This document shows, one piece after another, positions 8,563-17,115 of a DNA stretch of 64,000 nucleotides. Origin of the DNA: JAICMB01 sp035295125 (lineage in GTDB: Bacteria; Acidobacteriota; Terriglobia; Bryobacterales; Bryobacteraceae). Position 1 is the first letter of the stretch. Each line of letters opens with the position of its first letter. The notes beneath the pieces were generated by a model. That model was not told where the DNA came from and ran no database searches. It saw nothing but the letters and a program-made list of their open reading frames with translations. The position numbers and the translations under genes were made by a program. Location of the stretch: positions 248,001 through 312,000 of the forward strand of contig DATGJP010000008.1 in assembly GCA_035295125.1 (NCBI GenBank), written 5' to 3'.

Positions 8563-8820
8563 AAATTGAAATCCTCAGTCTCTCTGCGGGGATTTTACTG
8601 ACACGACAGTGGTCCGTGCGCCCACGACCCCGATACACCGGAACCCCATGATGGGGATCTTTCCATTCGGCGCTGAGGACTTTGGGCCCGTGCCGACGAT
8701 TGAAGTCGTCAATCCCAGTCGCCCGAGTATACACTAGTTTGCTTGCCGGGGCGGAAAGTGCCAACTTCGCAACCCGTTGTCGATAGCTACTTTCGGGAGG
8801 TTCTCAAATTGTGGGGTTTT

Positions 8821-9357
8821 CTAAGATTCAACGACCGACTTCCCGGCGAGTCCACGGGAAGCGCGTGTTGCCACGTTGTTCGATGCAATCAGGTCGCGCA
8901 AGCCGGATGTGAACACACCCGCTGCGAACAGCGTCAGTATCCACGACAGCACGCCGTAATTTGCCGCACCAAACCCTGAAGAGAGCCGGCCCCATCGCAC
9001 CGCATACGGAAACAGCAGCGAGAGGAACACGCCATAGGTAATGCCCATCACCGCGTGCATCACGCGCTCACCGGCAGGCAGTTTGCGCGTGCGATCCTCC
9101 TCGATGAAATCCGTGAGCGTTACCACAATCTCGAAGAGCAGCACGCAGGCTAACGGCCAGATCATGATGCCATTCCAGGTGCTCCAGGCCAGGGAACCAA
9201 ATACGATGGCATACGCAAAATCGCGCGCAGCGTGCAGCCGCAACTCGTCACGGGCAGTGGGTGTCTTCGGCAGCCGCAGTTTCCACTCGTGGTAGTAGAA
9301 GGTGTCGGCCGCGCCCATTAACGCGAGCACCAGAAGCACCAGAAGAGCGTTCATCAT
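8821..9357 (-). CDS. Multi-pass membrane protein, unknown function
   Basis: The start at 9357 (MMNALLVLLVLALM) is chosen because its ATG overlaps the stop of the upstream DUF4166 gene as ATGA. The product has 178 residues with about four to five hydrophobic segments: ALLVLLVLALMGAADTFYY, FAYAIVFGSLAWSTW, IMIWPLACVLLFEIVVTL and VLSWILTLFAAGVF. A histidine-rich element (YHEWKLRLP, then LRLHAARDF) sits between the first two segments. I do not recognise the family. Last gene of a three-gene overlapping operon. Confidence 0.7.
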   Translation of the reverse strand: MMNALLVLLVLALMGAADTFYYHEWKLRLPKTPTARDELRLHAARDFAYAIVFGSLAWSTWNGIMIWPLACVLLFEIVVTLTDFIEEDRTRKLPAGERVMHAVMGITYGVFLSLLFPYAVRWGRLSSGFGAANYGVLSWILTLFAAGVFTSGLRDLIASNNVATRASRGLAGKSVVES

Positions 9358-9836
9358 GTGGTGGGCACCACAACGCCGCAATAGGAGCCGACGCCTTTTA
9401 CCGTAACCTCGATTTCCCACGACGACTGGTTGCCTCGGGCCTCCGCCCGAATGCGCACGGGCAACGGGATCTTCCAGAATCGGACGCGTTCCGACTCAAA
9501 ACGCATGCCAAAGCAATCAGCAGAGACTCGAAAGAACACCCACACCCGTCCTGCTGCTTCCAACAGGAGATCGCCGTGCCTGCGCTGAACTGTCTGCAGC
9601 ACGGACGCACCGAAGTGCCGAATCCAGATCTCCTCATTGTCGCCGGCAGTTACGTCTAATTGAAGACGGATGTTCGTTCCGGAAGGGGGAAACCCGCTCA
9701 TGCGTGCAAGCCAACGGTTTTCGTGCCGCACCGTCACTGTCCCATGGGCTCGCCTTTCGCCCAGCGAGGAGTGGAATTCGCGCAGCACGCGAGGCATCTT
9801 CGCGAAATCACTATCGAGCAATTGTGGATAGAGCAC
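9354..9836 (-). CDS. DUF4166 domain protein (GTG start)
   Basis: A 160-residue soluble protein matching the DUF4166 pattern: LYPQLLDSDFAKMPRVLREF at the N-terminus, GTVTVRHENRWLARMSGFPP, IWIRHFGASVL and a C-terminal strand series ending KGVGSYCGVV. The longer frame to 9902 is rejected: a GTG at 9836 has a perfect GGAGG at 9841-9845 just upstream and begins exactly at the domain. It overlaps the 3' end of the upstream membrane gene by 26 bp and the downstream one by 4 bp, so translation is probably coupled. The biochemical role of DUF4166 is not known. Confidence 0.8.
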   Translation of the reverse strand: MLYPQLLDSDFAKMPRVLREFHSSLGERRAHGTVTVRHENRWLARMSGFPPSGTNIRLQLDVTAGDNEEIWIRHFGASVLQTVQRRHGDLLLEAAGRVWVFFRVSADCFGMRFESERVRFWKIPLPVRIRAEARGNQSSWEIEVTVKGVGSYCGVVVPTT

Positions 9837-10209
9837 CTTGCCTCCGGTACCACACGAAGTAAGCGATGAAGAACGGCAGCCAGATGAAATCGTTGAAAAC
9901 ATTGGTCCACATGGTGCGTAGAGGCAGGCCGGTTGTGATTACGGTCCCGTACCAGCCGATAGGTCCCAGCGTCTTCCCCAGAAAGCCGATGACAACCAGT
10001 TGCGGATAGCGACGAAGATCGCCGGCCACTACCCAGTAGCCGTACCCGTAGAGACCGATGCACATCCCCAGGCCCGACATCACAAAGGGATAGTTGATAT
10101 GTGGAATGCGAAAGAGGTCGAAGAGCAGATTCGGGAACAGAACCACCACAATGCCCCAGCAGATGTTGTAAACAGCAGCAACGCGAAACATGCGGCTGAG
10201 CAGCAGCAT
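9811..10209 (-). CDS. Small four-helix membrane protein, first gene of the DUF4166 operon
   Basis: The start is placed at 10209 (MLLLSRMFRVAAVYNICWG); an alternative is the ATG at 10191. The longer frame to 10311 adds a hydrophilic leader without support. The 132-residue product has four predicted membrane helices: VYNICWGIVVVLFPNLLFDL, YPFVMSGLGMCIGLYGYGY, LVVIGFLGKTLGPIGWYGTV and FNDFIWLPFFIAYFVWY. This type is seen in several phyla and is sometimes mislabelled as alkyl hydroperoxide reductase; no redox motif is present. No clear ribosome site was seen. Confidence 0.65.
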   Translation of the reverse strand: MLLLSRMFRVAAVYNICWGIVVVLFPNLLFDLFRIPHINYPFVMSGLGMCIGLYGYGYWVVAGDLRRYPQLVVIGFLGKTLGPIGWYGTVITTGLPLRTMWTNVFNDFIWLPFFIAYFVWYRRQGALSTIAR

Positions 10210-10325
10210 AGAACGAGATTCGATCCTATGATGATAGCGTTCTCGCCCGATCAACGACCGTGGCCGATGCTGTTTCGGAGGGAGCTTCATCCAAAACATC
10301 GGACCTGGCACTTACCTGCATTAAA

Positions 10326-11333
10326 TCAGAGTGGCAGAATGGCGGCGAGCGTACGATCATCTTCGCAGTCGGGTTTCGTCAAAGATTGAAGCCAATCCAG
10401 CAGGCTGAGCGTACGCTGTGAATCGTCTCCCTCCCGCGCTAAGACCTCGCGGCAGGCAGGACCGGCATCGGGGAAGAAATCCCCGGTGCCGTCGGTCATC
10501 AGCAAAAAGCCGCGGGCCTTCGATTCTGCGAACCGTAAACCATCGCGCCAATTGTCGTCGGCGATGGTAAAAGGATTGTCGTCGCCGTTCCGAGGAGAGG
10601 CCTGACATACGGGCGCAAGGTCCTCGAGGCCGAGAATGGCACCATCGCCCAACTGCGCGGCCACCGTATCGCCGGTGGTCAGATGTACAGCAATAGCCAG
10701 GATAGTGCACGTGAGATAGCGAGGCTTTAGCCGCAAACTCGCCGCGAGCGTGAAGAGTGACTCGCGCGTCGCGATCAAACTGGCGAGGACAGCCTCGTCT
10801 AGCGCCGGCGGCGCCGGCGGTGGATCGTCGTCCCAGAACAGGTCGGTCGGAAAGGCTCGCCGATAGGGGCGCCAATTCCATCGATAAGTACAGCTGCTGT
10901 CCCAATTGACACCCGACTTACTAATGGCGCCGCCGGGTGACAGCGTGGGAATCGACCGTGGAACCCCGAGCGCCGCAAGCTGCCGGGGCAGTGTGCTCAT
11001 GTCGATGTCATCCACTCCGGGCCGGCGCACAAGCGGCATGGTGACACGGGCCAGCAGGTCCCTGCAGAACGCGTTCACGCAATGCGCCGCGCCGATTCGC
11101 GAGTACATCTCACCACCCACACCATCGGCCACAGCCACAATCATGTGCTCCGCGCCCGCCATCAGGACAAACGCATCGTCGCGGGCCCGGTAGCGGCGGA
11201 TGTGCCCCGAACCTATAACGCTCGCCCCCACAGCAAGCCGATTGCCCCGCCTGCCATGCGCTGCGCACCATGCCGGATGGGTATCGGCGAAGGGAAGTGG
11301 CGGCGGATCTCCGGCAAGAAAGCTCTCAGACAT
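10326..11333 (-). CDS. PP2C-type serine/threonine protein phosphatase
   Basis: The start at 11333 (MSESFLAGDPPPLPF) begins the recognisable protein; the open frame continues upstream without family resemblance. The 335-residue product has PP2C metal-site motifs in order: RARDDAFVL, VAVADGVGGEMYSRIGAAH, GDTVAAQLGDGAILGL, FLLMTDGTGDFFPD and the C-terminal CEDDRTLAAIL. These aspartates bind Mn/Mg in the family. An inserted proline-rich segment (WDDDPPPAPPALDEA) separates the first and second halves. The family dephosphorylates Ser/Thr kinase targets; no kinase gene lies next to it. No signal peptide, so it is cytoplasmic. Confidence 0.85.
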   Translation of the reverse strand: MSESFLAGDPPPLPFADTHPAWCAAHGRRGNRLAVGASVIGSGHIRRYRARDDAFVLMAGAEHMIVAVADGVGGEMYSRIGAAHCVNAFCRDLLARVTMPLVRRPGVDDIDMSTLPRQLAALGVPRSIPTLSPGGAISKSGVNWDSSCTYRWNWRPYRRAFPTDLFWDDDPPPAPPALDEAVLASLIATRESLFTLAASLRLKPRYLTCTILAIAVHLTTGDTVAAQLGDGAILGLEDLAPVCQASPRNGDDNPFTIADDNWRDGLRFAESKARGFLLMTDGTGDFFPDAGPACREVLAREGDDSQRTLSLLDWLQSLTKPDCEDDRTLAAILPL

Positions 11334-11627
11334 GGTGGTGGTATCGTAACAGCTCAATCCTGTAAGACGCTTCTTCCAAGGCGAAGCGTCCGGGGGAGTC
11401 GATTTTCCGGAATGCGCAAGTTCGAACTGAGTCAATCGCTCGGCGCAGGTTGCGATATCTCGAAGACCCTTCAGCCGGCGACTATCCATTTGGTAGCCGA
11501 AGACTCTCCCTTTGGAACAAGGTGCCCACTCGGCCGGAAGCGGAAAAAACGCTGGCGGACACGCAGGCGTGGGTAAACCCCGGAGCCCTGTCGACCAGCC
11601 GCCACCAGCTTGTGTCACGCTAGAAAC

Positions 11628-13925
11628 ATGCACCGCCGGGATTTCCTGAAGGCGGCGGCCGTTGCCGTCGCCGCGCGGCATGCGGATGCGGCTACCGCGC
11701 CATCCTCGACCCAGCGCCACGTTTTTCCCATGAATCGGAACTGGCTTTATGGCGGTAAAACGGCGGCCGGCTCAGTCGAGCGCAATTTCAACGACAAGGG
11801 CTTTGACCGTGTCACCCTTCCGCACGCCAATGTGCGCCTTCCCTGGCACAGCTTCGACGACAAGGACTACCAGTTCATCTCGATCTATCGCCGTCACTTT
11901 CGACTGCCGCGCGAATTGCAGAGCCACCGGGTCTTTGTGGACTTCGCCGGCGTAATGACGGCATCGACGGTATACGTCAACGGCCAGCGTGCAGGAGAAT
12001 ACCGCGGTGGATATACGCCTTTTTCGTTCGAAATCACGCGTTTTGTGGATTGGAATGCCGAAAACGTCCTGGCAGTGGAAGTCGATTCCACGGAGCGTGC
12101 CGATATCCCGCCGTTCGGGGGCAACATCGATTACCTTACCTTCGGAGGCATCTATCGCGAGGTGTCATTGCGAGTGGTCCCCGCCATCTTCATCGACAGC
12201 ATCTTCGCAAAACCGGTTCGCGTGCCGGCGGCCGATCGAGCGGTCAATGTCCGCTTCGCCCTGAACGGATCGGCAGGCACGAACGGTCCCCTGAAGATCA
12301 GCGCCGAGCTGCGGGAAGGCGACCGCGTGCTGCAAAGTGTTTCCCGAGACATCGGAGCGGGGGGAGGGCCCGATTTTCACGACGTGACCCTGGAGAACCT
12401 CCCCGACGTCCAACTCTGGGACCTCGAAAGGCCCAAGCTCTACCAGGTTGTGGCGCGGCTCAGCGGCTCCGCGGGCCTACTGGACGAATACTCCGTGCGC
12501 ATAGGATTTCGCGAAGCTCAATTCACGCCACAAGGCTTTATGCTCAATGGCAAACATCTTAAGCTGCGGGGTCTGAACCACCATCAAACGTACCCCTATG
12601 TCGGCGGCGCCATGCCGGCACGCGTGCAGCGCCGAGATGCCGAGATTCTGAAGAAGGAGTTGAAGTGCAATATCGTCCGGACGTCGCACTATCCGCAGTC
12701 TCCGCATTTTCTCGATGCCTGCGATGAATTGGGGCTTCTGGTGTTCGAAGAGATCCCGGGCTGGCAGCACATCGGCGAGAATGCCTGGCAGGACATCGCG
12801 GTGCGCAACGTCGGCGAGATGATCCGACGCGATTGGAACCATCCTTCAATCGTTCTGTGGGGCGTGCGTATTAATGAGTCGGGCGACAATCACGACTTCT
12901 ACACTCGCACCAACGATCTGGCCCGTCGGCTCGACGACTCCCGCCCGACCGCTGGTGTCCGCTATATCTACAACTCCGAACTGCTCGAAGACGTCTTCAC
13001 GATGAACGATTTCGACTTCCCGTTACGGCCTCCCAATCATCCGCGCTACCTGAATACGGAGTTCGTCGGCCACACCTACTCGACAAAACGCATCGACAAC
13101 GTCGAGCGGATCGCCGAGCATGGCCTGCGGCACGCCCGCGTACACAACCAACTGGGAAGCAACGATCAGTATGCCGGCGGCTTGGGATGGTGCGCCTTCG
13201 ACTACAACACCCATGGCAATTTCGGGTCGGGCGACCGCATCTGCTATCACGGCGTCAGCGATATCTTCCGCATTCCCAAGCCGGCAGCCGGTTTCTACAT
13301 GTCGCAATGCGATCCGGGCGAGACAGTGATTCTGGAGCCGGGGTTCTTCTGGTCGTCCGGCGATCGTTCCGGTGCGGGTGGCCCTGGCCTGGTTCCGATC
13401 TGGTCGAACTGCGATCGTCTCAAGGTTTACTATGACGGCAAGTTGAAACATGAGTTGCAGCCCGCACGCGACCAATACCCGCACCTGCCGCATCCTCCCT
13501 TCTTTTCCGACTTACGCGGATTACCGCTCAGTCCCTGGGGAGATCTCAAGATCGAGGGATACGTCGGCGACAAGCTTGCCATCACAAAGACATATTCCGG
13601 CCGAGGTGTCGATGCACAACTGCACCTGGACGCTGACGACCTCGAACTGGACGGCAACGGGACCGACGCCACCCGAGTCGTGTTGCGGGTAACGGACGAG
13701 TATGGCGGGCCGAGACAGTTCGCGACCGGCGCTGTCGCCCTGACCATCGACGGTCCGGGTGAGATCGTCGGAGAGAATCCGTTTGCACTGACCGGCGGCG
13801 TTGGGGCGGTTTGGGTCAAGGCACGCGAGGGCAGCGGGTCGATTACGCTCACCGGTCACCACCCCAAGCTCGGCGCCAAGACCATTACCATCCGGGTACG
13901 CCCCGTCTCGTCCGAACTCGTGTAG
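11628..13925 (+). CDS. Glycoside hydrolase family 2 protein (beta-galactosidase-like), secreted
   Basis: The ATG at 11628 gives a twin-arginine type leader MHRRDFLKAAAVAVAARHA, so export in folded form is likely; the in-frame TTG at 11610 would put six residues before it. The 765-residue protein has the GH2 order: jelly-roll sugar-binding domain (about 40-190), Ig-like sandwich (about 190-300), TIM barrel (about 300-570) and C-terminal sandwich domains. The acid/base candidate is E417 in LWGVRINES (family form W-G-x-x-N-E); the nucleophile candidate is E478 in YLNTEFVGH. Substrate specificity cannot be read. It sits 56 bp before the selenoprotein gene on the same strand. Confidence 0.88.
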   Translation: MHRRDFLKAAAVAVAARHADAATAPSSTQRHVFPMNRNWLYGGKTAAGSVERNFNDKGFDRVTLPHANVRLPWHSFDDKDYQFISIYRRHFRLPRELQSHRVFVDFAGVMTASTVYVNGQRAGEYRGGYTPFSFEITRFVDWNAENVLAVEVDSTERADIPPFGGNIDYLTFGGIYREVSLRVVPAIFIDSIFAKPVRVPAADRAVNVRFALNGSAGTNGPLKISAELREGDRVLQSVSRDIGAGGGPDFHDVTLENLPDVQLWDLERPKLYQVVARLSGSAGLLDEYSVRIGFREAQFTPQGFMLNGKHLKLRGLNHHQTYPYVGGAMPARVQRRDAEILKKELKCNIVRTSHYPQSPHFLDACDELGLLVFEEIPGWQHIGENAWQDIAVRNVGEMIRRDWNHPSIVLWGVRINESGDNHDFYTRTNDLARRLDDSRPTAGVRYIYNSELLEDVFTMNDFDFPLRPPNHPRYLNTEFVGHTYSTKRIDNVERIAEHGLRHARVHNQLGSNDQYAGGLGWCAFDYNTHGNFGSGDRICYHGVSDIFRIPKPAAGFYMSQCDPGETVILEPGFFWSSGDRSGAGGPGLVPIWSNCDRLKVYYDGKLKHELQPARDQYPHLPHPPFFSDLRGLPLSPWGDLKIEGYVGDKLAITKTYSGRGVDAQLHLDADDLELDGNGTDATRVVLRVTDEYGGPRQFATGAVALTIDGPGEIVGENPFALTGGVGAVWVKAREGSGSITLTGHHPKLGAKTITIRVRPVSSELV

Positions 13926-13981
13926 GCGGCACGCGACCAAAGCGTTTTACCATGTAAAGGTATCGCCCACCAGACTCAAAC

Positions 13982-14551
13982 ATGAAAAGCTTGCGAATCG
14001 CTGTTGCCCTTCTATGCCTGGCGCCCTTCGTCTCGCGCGCCGCGGAAATTCCGCGACCCGCTCCGGATCTCGCCATCACCATGCCTGATGGCTCGAAGAT
14101 GTCTCTCAGCGAATTCAAGGGAAAAGTCACGTTCGTTTGCTTCATCCTCACCACTTGACCGCACTGCCAACGGATCACTCAGGTCTTGAGTGACATGGAT
14201 AATCAGCTTGCGGGCAAGGGATTTCGGGTCATTGAGGGCGCCATCAACGAGAACCCCGATGTGCCGGGATTTGTGCAAATGTTCAAGCCATCCTTCCCGG
14301 TGGGGACCATTGCCTACAACGAAGCGCGCGATTTCATGCAGATCTCGCCGATGGCCCGCACCCTGGTGCCGATGATCGTGATTATCGACCGCCAGGGCAT
14401 GATCCGCGCTCAATATACGGGCTCGGACGCGGATTTTGTCACCGACGATCCGGCGCAGCAGGCGGCAAATATTCACAAAGTCATCGATCCGCTACTGGCT
14501 GAGTCGGCAGCCAAGCCCAAGCCTGCGACGCGTAAGAAAACCGGCAAGTAA
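13982..14551 (+). CDS. TlpA/AhpC-like thioredoxin-fold protein, probable selenoprotein (in-frame TGA, motif U-P-H-C)
   Basis: Read through TGA at 14156-14158, one frame encodes 189 residues: a signal peptide (MKSLRIAVALLCLAPFVSRA), the thioredoxin-like start APDLAITMPDGSKMSLSEF, a core strand VTFVCFILTT, then TGA followed by PHCQRITQVL. Residue 59 is exactly the first redox residue of the usual C-x-x-C site, so the motif is U59-P-H-C62. The frame stays open for 130 codons after the TGA and keeps family features, including the cis-Pro loop LVPMIVIIDRQG. A SECIS-like hairpin lies 23 nt downstream. I infer selenocysteine insertion. The protein would be an exported thiol-disulfide or peroxide reductase. 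The alternative, a Cys-to-stop mutation, does not explain the hairpin. Confidence 0.82.
14175..14193 (+). promoter_or_regulatory. Bacterial SECIS-like hairpin
   Basis: Perfect 7-bp stem TCACTCA / TGAGTGA with apical loop GGTCT. It lies inside the coding sequence, with 23 nt between the TGA and the loop. Published bacterial SECIS consensus (Zhang and Gladyshev) expects an apical loop about 16-37 nt after UGA with a G among its first two bases; both hold here. It would recruit SelB with Sec-tRNA. Confidence 0.75.
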
Positions 14552-14588
14552 CGCAAGCTGAAGCTCGCGGTACCGGTATAATACACGC

Positions 14589-15548
14589 ATGAGAGTCGGC
14601 GTTTTTACACCGCTGTTATCGCAGTTCCCCTTTGATAAAGTAATCGAGAAACTGAAGGCTCTGAACATCAGCACGGTCGAACTGGGTACCGGCAACTATC
14701 CTGGCGACGCGCACTGCAAATTGTCCATGTTGAAGGACAAGAAGGCGCTCACTGAGTTCAAGAAGCAACTCGAGGACAATGGCTTCAGCATCAGCGCGCT
14801 GAGCAGCCACGGAAACCCGCTGCACCCCGATCCTGCGGTCGCCAAGAAATATCAGGAGACCAGCAGGCAGACGATTCTGCTGGCCGAAAAGCTCGGCGTA
14901 CCGGTGGTAGTCGATTTCTCGGGTTGTCCCGGGGATAGCGACAAGGCCAAATATCCGAACTGGGTTACATGTCCCTGGCCGCCCGAGTATCTCGATGTGC
15001 TCGCGTGGCAGTGGGAGAAGAAGGTTGCGCCGTACTGGACGAAGCACGCGCAGTTCGCGGCCAATCACGGTGTGAAGGTCGCCATTGAGATGCATCCGGG
15101 GTTCGTGGTTTACAGCCCCGAAACCGCGCTCAGGCTCCGCGAGATCGCCGGCCCCTCGATCGGCTGCAATTATGACCCCAGCCACATGTTCTGGCAAGGC
15201 ATTGACCCGATCAAGGCGATTCGCGTGCTCGGCGACTCCATCTTCCACGTACACGCGAAAGACACGCAGATCTACGATTACAACCTGCCGATGACAGGTG
15301 TACTCGACACCAAGAAGTACACGGATGAGCGCAATCGCGCCTGGATTTTCCGCGCTGTCGGCTACGGTCACGACGCCGGTTGGTGGACCGAGTTCATTTC
15401 CACGCTCCGCATGTACGGCTACGATTACGTGCTCTCGATCGAACACGAGGACACGCTCATGTCGCCGGACGAAGGGTTAACGAAAGGCGCGCAGTTCCTG
15501 AACCAGATCATGATCAAGGAAGGAACCGCCGCGGCCTGGTGGGTGTAA
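14589..15548 (+). CDS. Sugar phosphate isomerase/epimerase-like TIM-barrel protein
   Basis: A 319-residue xylose-isomerase-like barrel. Expected metal-binding elements appear in order: VAIEMHPGFVV (Glu), GCNYDPSHMFWQG (Asp and His), FHVHAKDTQIYDYN (His) and YVLSIEHEDTLM (Glu). The full family length is present and there is no signal peptide, so it acts in the cytoplasm. It probably isomerises or epimerises a sugar or a polyol-derived keto sugar. The next gene begins 3 bp after the stop, so the two are co-transcribed, suggesting a carbohydrate or polyol breakdown unit together with the GH2 enzyme upstream. The exact substrate is unknown. Confidence 0.88.
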   Translation: MRVGVFTPLLSQFPFDKVIEKLKALNISTVELGTGNYPGDAHCKLSMLKDKKALTEFKKQLEDNGFSISALSSHGNPLHPDPAVAKKYQETSRQTILLAEKLGVPVVVDFSGCPGDSDKAKYPNWVTCPWPPEYLDVLAWQWEKKVAPYWTKHAQFAANHGVKVAIEMHPGFVVYSPETALRLREIAGPSIGCNYDPSHMFWQGIDPIKAIRVLGDSIFHVHAKDTQIYDYNLPMTGVLDTKKYTDERNRAWIFRAVGYGHDAGWWTEFISTLRMYGYDYVLSIEHEDTLMSPDEGLTKGAQFLNQIMIKEGTAAAWWV

Positions 15549-15551
15549 GCC

Positions 15552-16895
15552 ATGCGCAACGCCGCCTTCCTACTGCTCTGCTCCTTGCCCGCCTGGGCGG
15601 AGTTGAGCGCGGGCGCCGCCAAGCGCGACATCACTCCTGATCTTCAAAAGTATGGGCCGGTTTACATGGCTGGCTTTGGGCATAACCGCGTTGCCGTGGG
15701 TGTACACGACCCGCTCTGGGCTCGCTGTTTCGCCATCGGATCGGCGCGGCTGCCGCTCGTTATTTGCGGTGTCGATTCGATCGGCCTCTTCATGGAAGAC
15801 GTCGAGAAGATTCGCGCGCGGGTGAAGGAACTCAACAAGCACGACGTGAACGTCGTCGTTGCGGCGCTTCACGATCACGAATCGCCAGACACAATGGGCC
15901 TCTGGGGCGCCTCGCCGGACAAGAGCGGCATCAACGAGGAATACAACGCTTTTGTCGTAGAACAAACGGCGCAGGCTGCCATGGAGGCAATCAAGTCGTT
16001 CAAGCCCGCGACGTTCACGCTGGCGAAGGCCCATCCGCCAATCCTCGACACGTTCATTCACGACTCCCGCCCACCCGACGTTCACGATTCCGAAGTGATC
16101 GCGTTGATGGCCAAAGGACAGGACGGCACGACAATCGGCACGCTGCTGAACTGGGCGAACCACCCCGAAACTCTGGCGTCGAAAAATACGCAGCTCACTT
16201 CAGACTATTCCGGATTTCTGCGCGACCGGCTGGAGCAAAGGGTCGGCGGGATCGCGGTTTTCGTGAACGGCGCTGTCGGTGGAATGCAGTCGCCTCTGGG
16301 CGCTAAGATTGCCGATCTGCCGGACGACAGCTTTGAAAAGGCTCAGTACATCGGGCAGCATGTCGCCGACATCGCCGCCGACGCTCTTAAGGCGGCGAAG
16401 CCGGTAAACATCGAAGGCTACAATTTCGCCGAGCGGCAGATCCACATTCCGACCGCGAACAAGGGCTTTGAACTCGCCGCGCAGGCCAACCTCTATAAAG
16501 GTCGCAAGCCGATGACGGCGGAAAAAGCCACCACGACTCAGGTCGGATTCATTCGTGTGCGCGACGGCGACAAGCCGGTACTCGACATCGCGCTCATTCC
16601 CGGCGAGTTGTATCCGGAACTCAGCGTTGGAGGTGTCGAGCGATTCTCGGGCGCCGATTTCCCGGATGCTCCCATCGAGACGCCTGTCAAATCGATGATG
16701 TCCGCACCTTACCGCATGTTGTTCGGACTGGCCGACGATGAGATCGGCTATATCATTCCAAAAGCGGAATGGGACAACGAAGCCCCCTGGCTCAATGGCT
16801 CGTCGAAGCGCTGGTACGGCGAGGTGAATTCAGTGGGTCCGGAAGCGGCGCCGCTGATTGTGAAGACATTCCAGGAACTGGTTCACGATCAATAA
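15552..16895 (+). CDS. Neutral/alkaline ceramidase-like secreted hydrolase
   Basis: A 447-residue protein with signal peptide (MRNAAFLLLCSLPAWAE). The family start LSAGAAKRDITPD and GHNRVAVGVHDPLWAR matches the N-terminal domain of neutral/alkaline non-lysosomal ceramidases. Metal and active-site region: VVAALHDHESPDTMGLWG, then LLNWANHPETLAS and IAVFVNGAVGGMQSP. The C-terminal Ig-like domain of true ceramidases (about 650-700 residues) is absent, so ceramide may not be the substrate; many bacterial members of this short form are uncharacterised amidohydrolases. It follows the isomerase gene by 3 bp. Confidence 0.82.
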   Translation: MRNAAFLLLCSLPAWAELSAGAAKRDITPDLQKYGPVYMAGFGHNRVAVGVHDPLWARCFAIGSARLPLVICGVDSIGLFMEDVEKIRARVKELNKHDVNVVVAALHDHESPDTMGLWGASPDKSGINEEYNAFVVEQTAQAAMEAIKSFKPATFTLAKAHPPILDTFIHDSRPPDVHDSEVIALMAKGQDGTTIGTLLNWANHPETLASKNTQLTSDYSGFLRDRLEQRVGGIAVFVNGAVGGMQSPLGAKIADLPDDSFEKAQYIGQHVADIAADALKAAKPVNIEGYNFAERQIHIPTANKGFELAAQANLYKGRKPMTAEKATTTQVGFIRVRDGDKPVLDIALIPGELYPELSVGGVERFSGADFPDAPIETPVKSMMSAPYRMLFGLADDEIGYIIPKAEWDNEAPWLNGSSKRWYGEVNSVGPEAAPLIVKTFQELVHDQ

Positions 16896-17024
16896 GCGGT
16901 GCGAAATATCCGTTGACGTCCAACACAAGGTTTGAGGCCTCCGACAGGGGATAGGCAAGGTGCGGGTCGCTCCCATGATCTCCGGTCCTCGTAGAAGTTG
17001 AGCGTTGATGCGAGCGGCTGCTGT

Positions 17025-17038
17025 TGGCCTGCAGGCCA
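17025..17038. repeat. 14-bp perfect palindrome TGGCCTGCAGGCCA
   Basis: It lies in the 220-bp space between convergent genes (ceramidase-like and hpf). It resembles other short GC-rich intergenic palindromes in this window. Function unknown. Confidence 0.6.
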
Positions 17039-17115
17039 CACGCTGAGATAGGCCAGACACAGCAGATCTCACCGATATCTGCGTTGATAGTCGTTTATCG
17101 GCTGCTTGATTATCT

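Noticed and set aside
8453..8764. 103-residue minus-strand open frame
   Set aside because: Overlaps the small membrane protein gene in another frame and has no motifs.
13982..14158. Reading the TGA at 14156 as an ordinary stop giving a 58-residue protein plus a second gene starting TTG at 14186
   Set aside because: The TGA sits at the redox cysteine, the frame continues with the same fold, and a SECIS-like hairpin follows; a split gene explains none of this.
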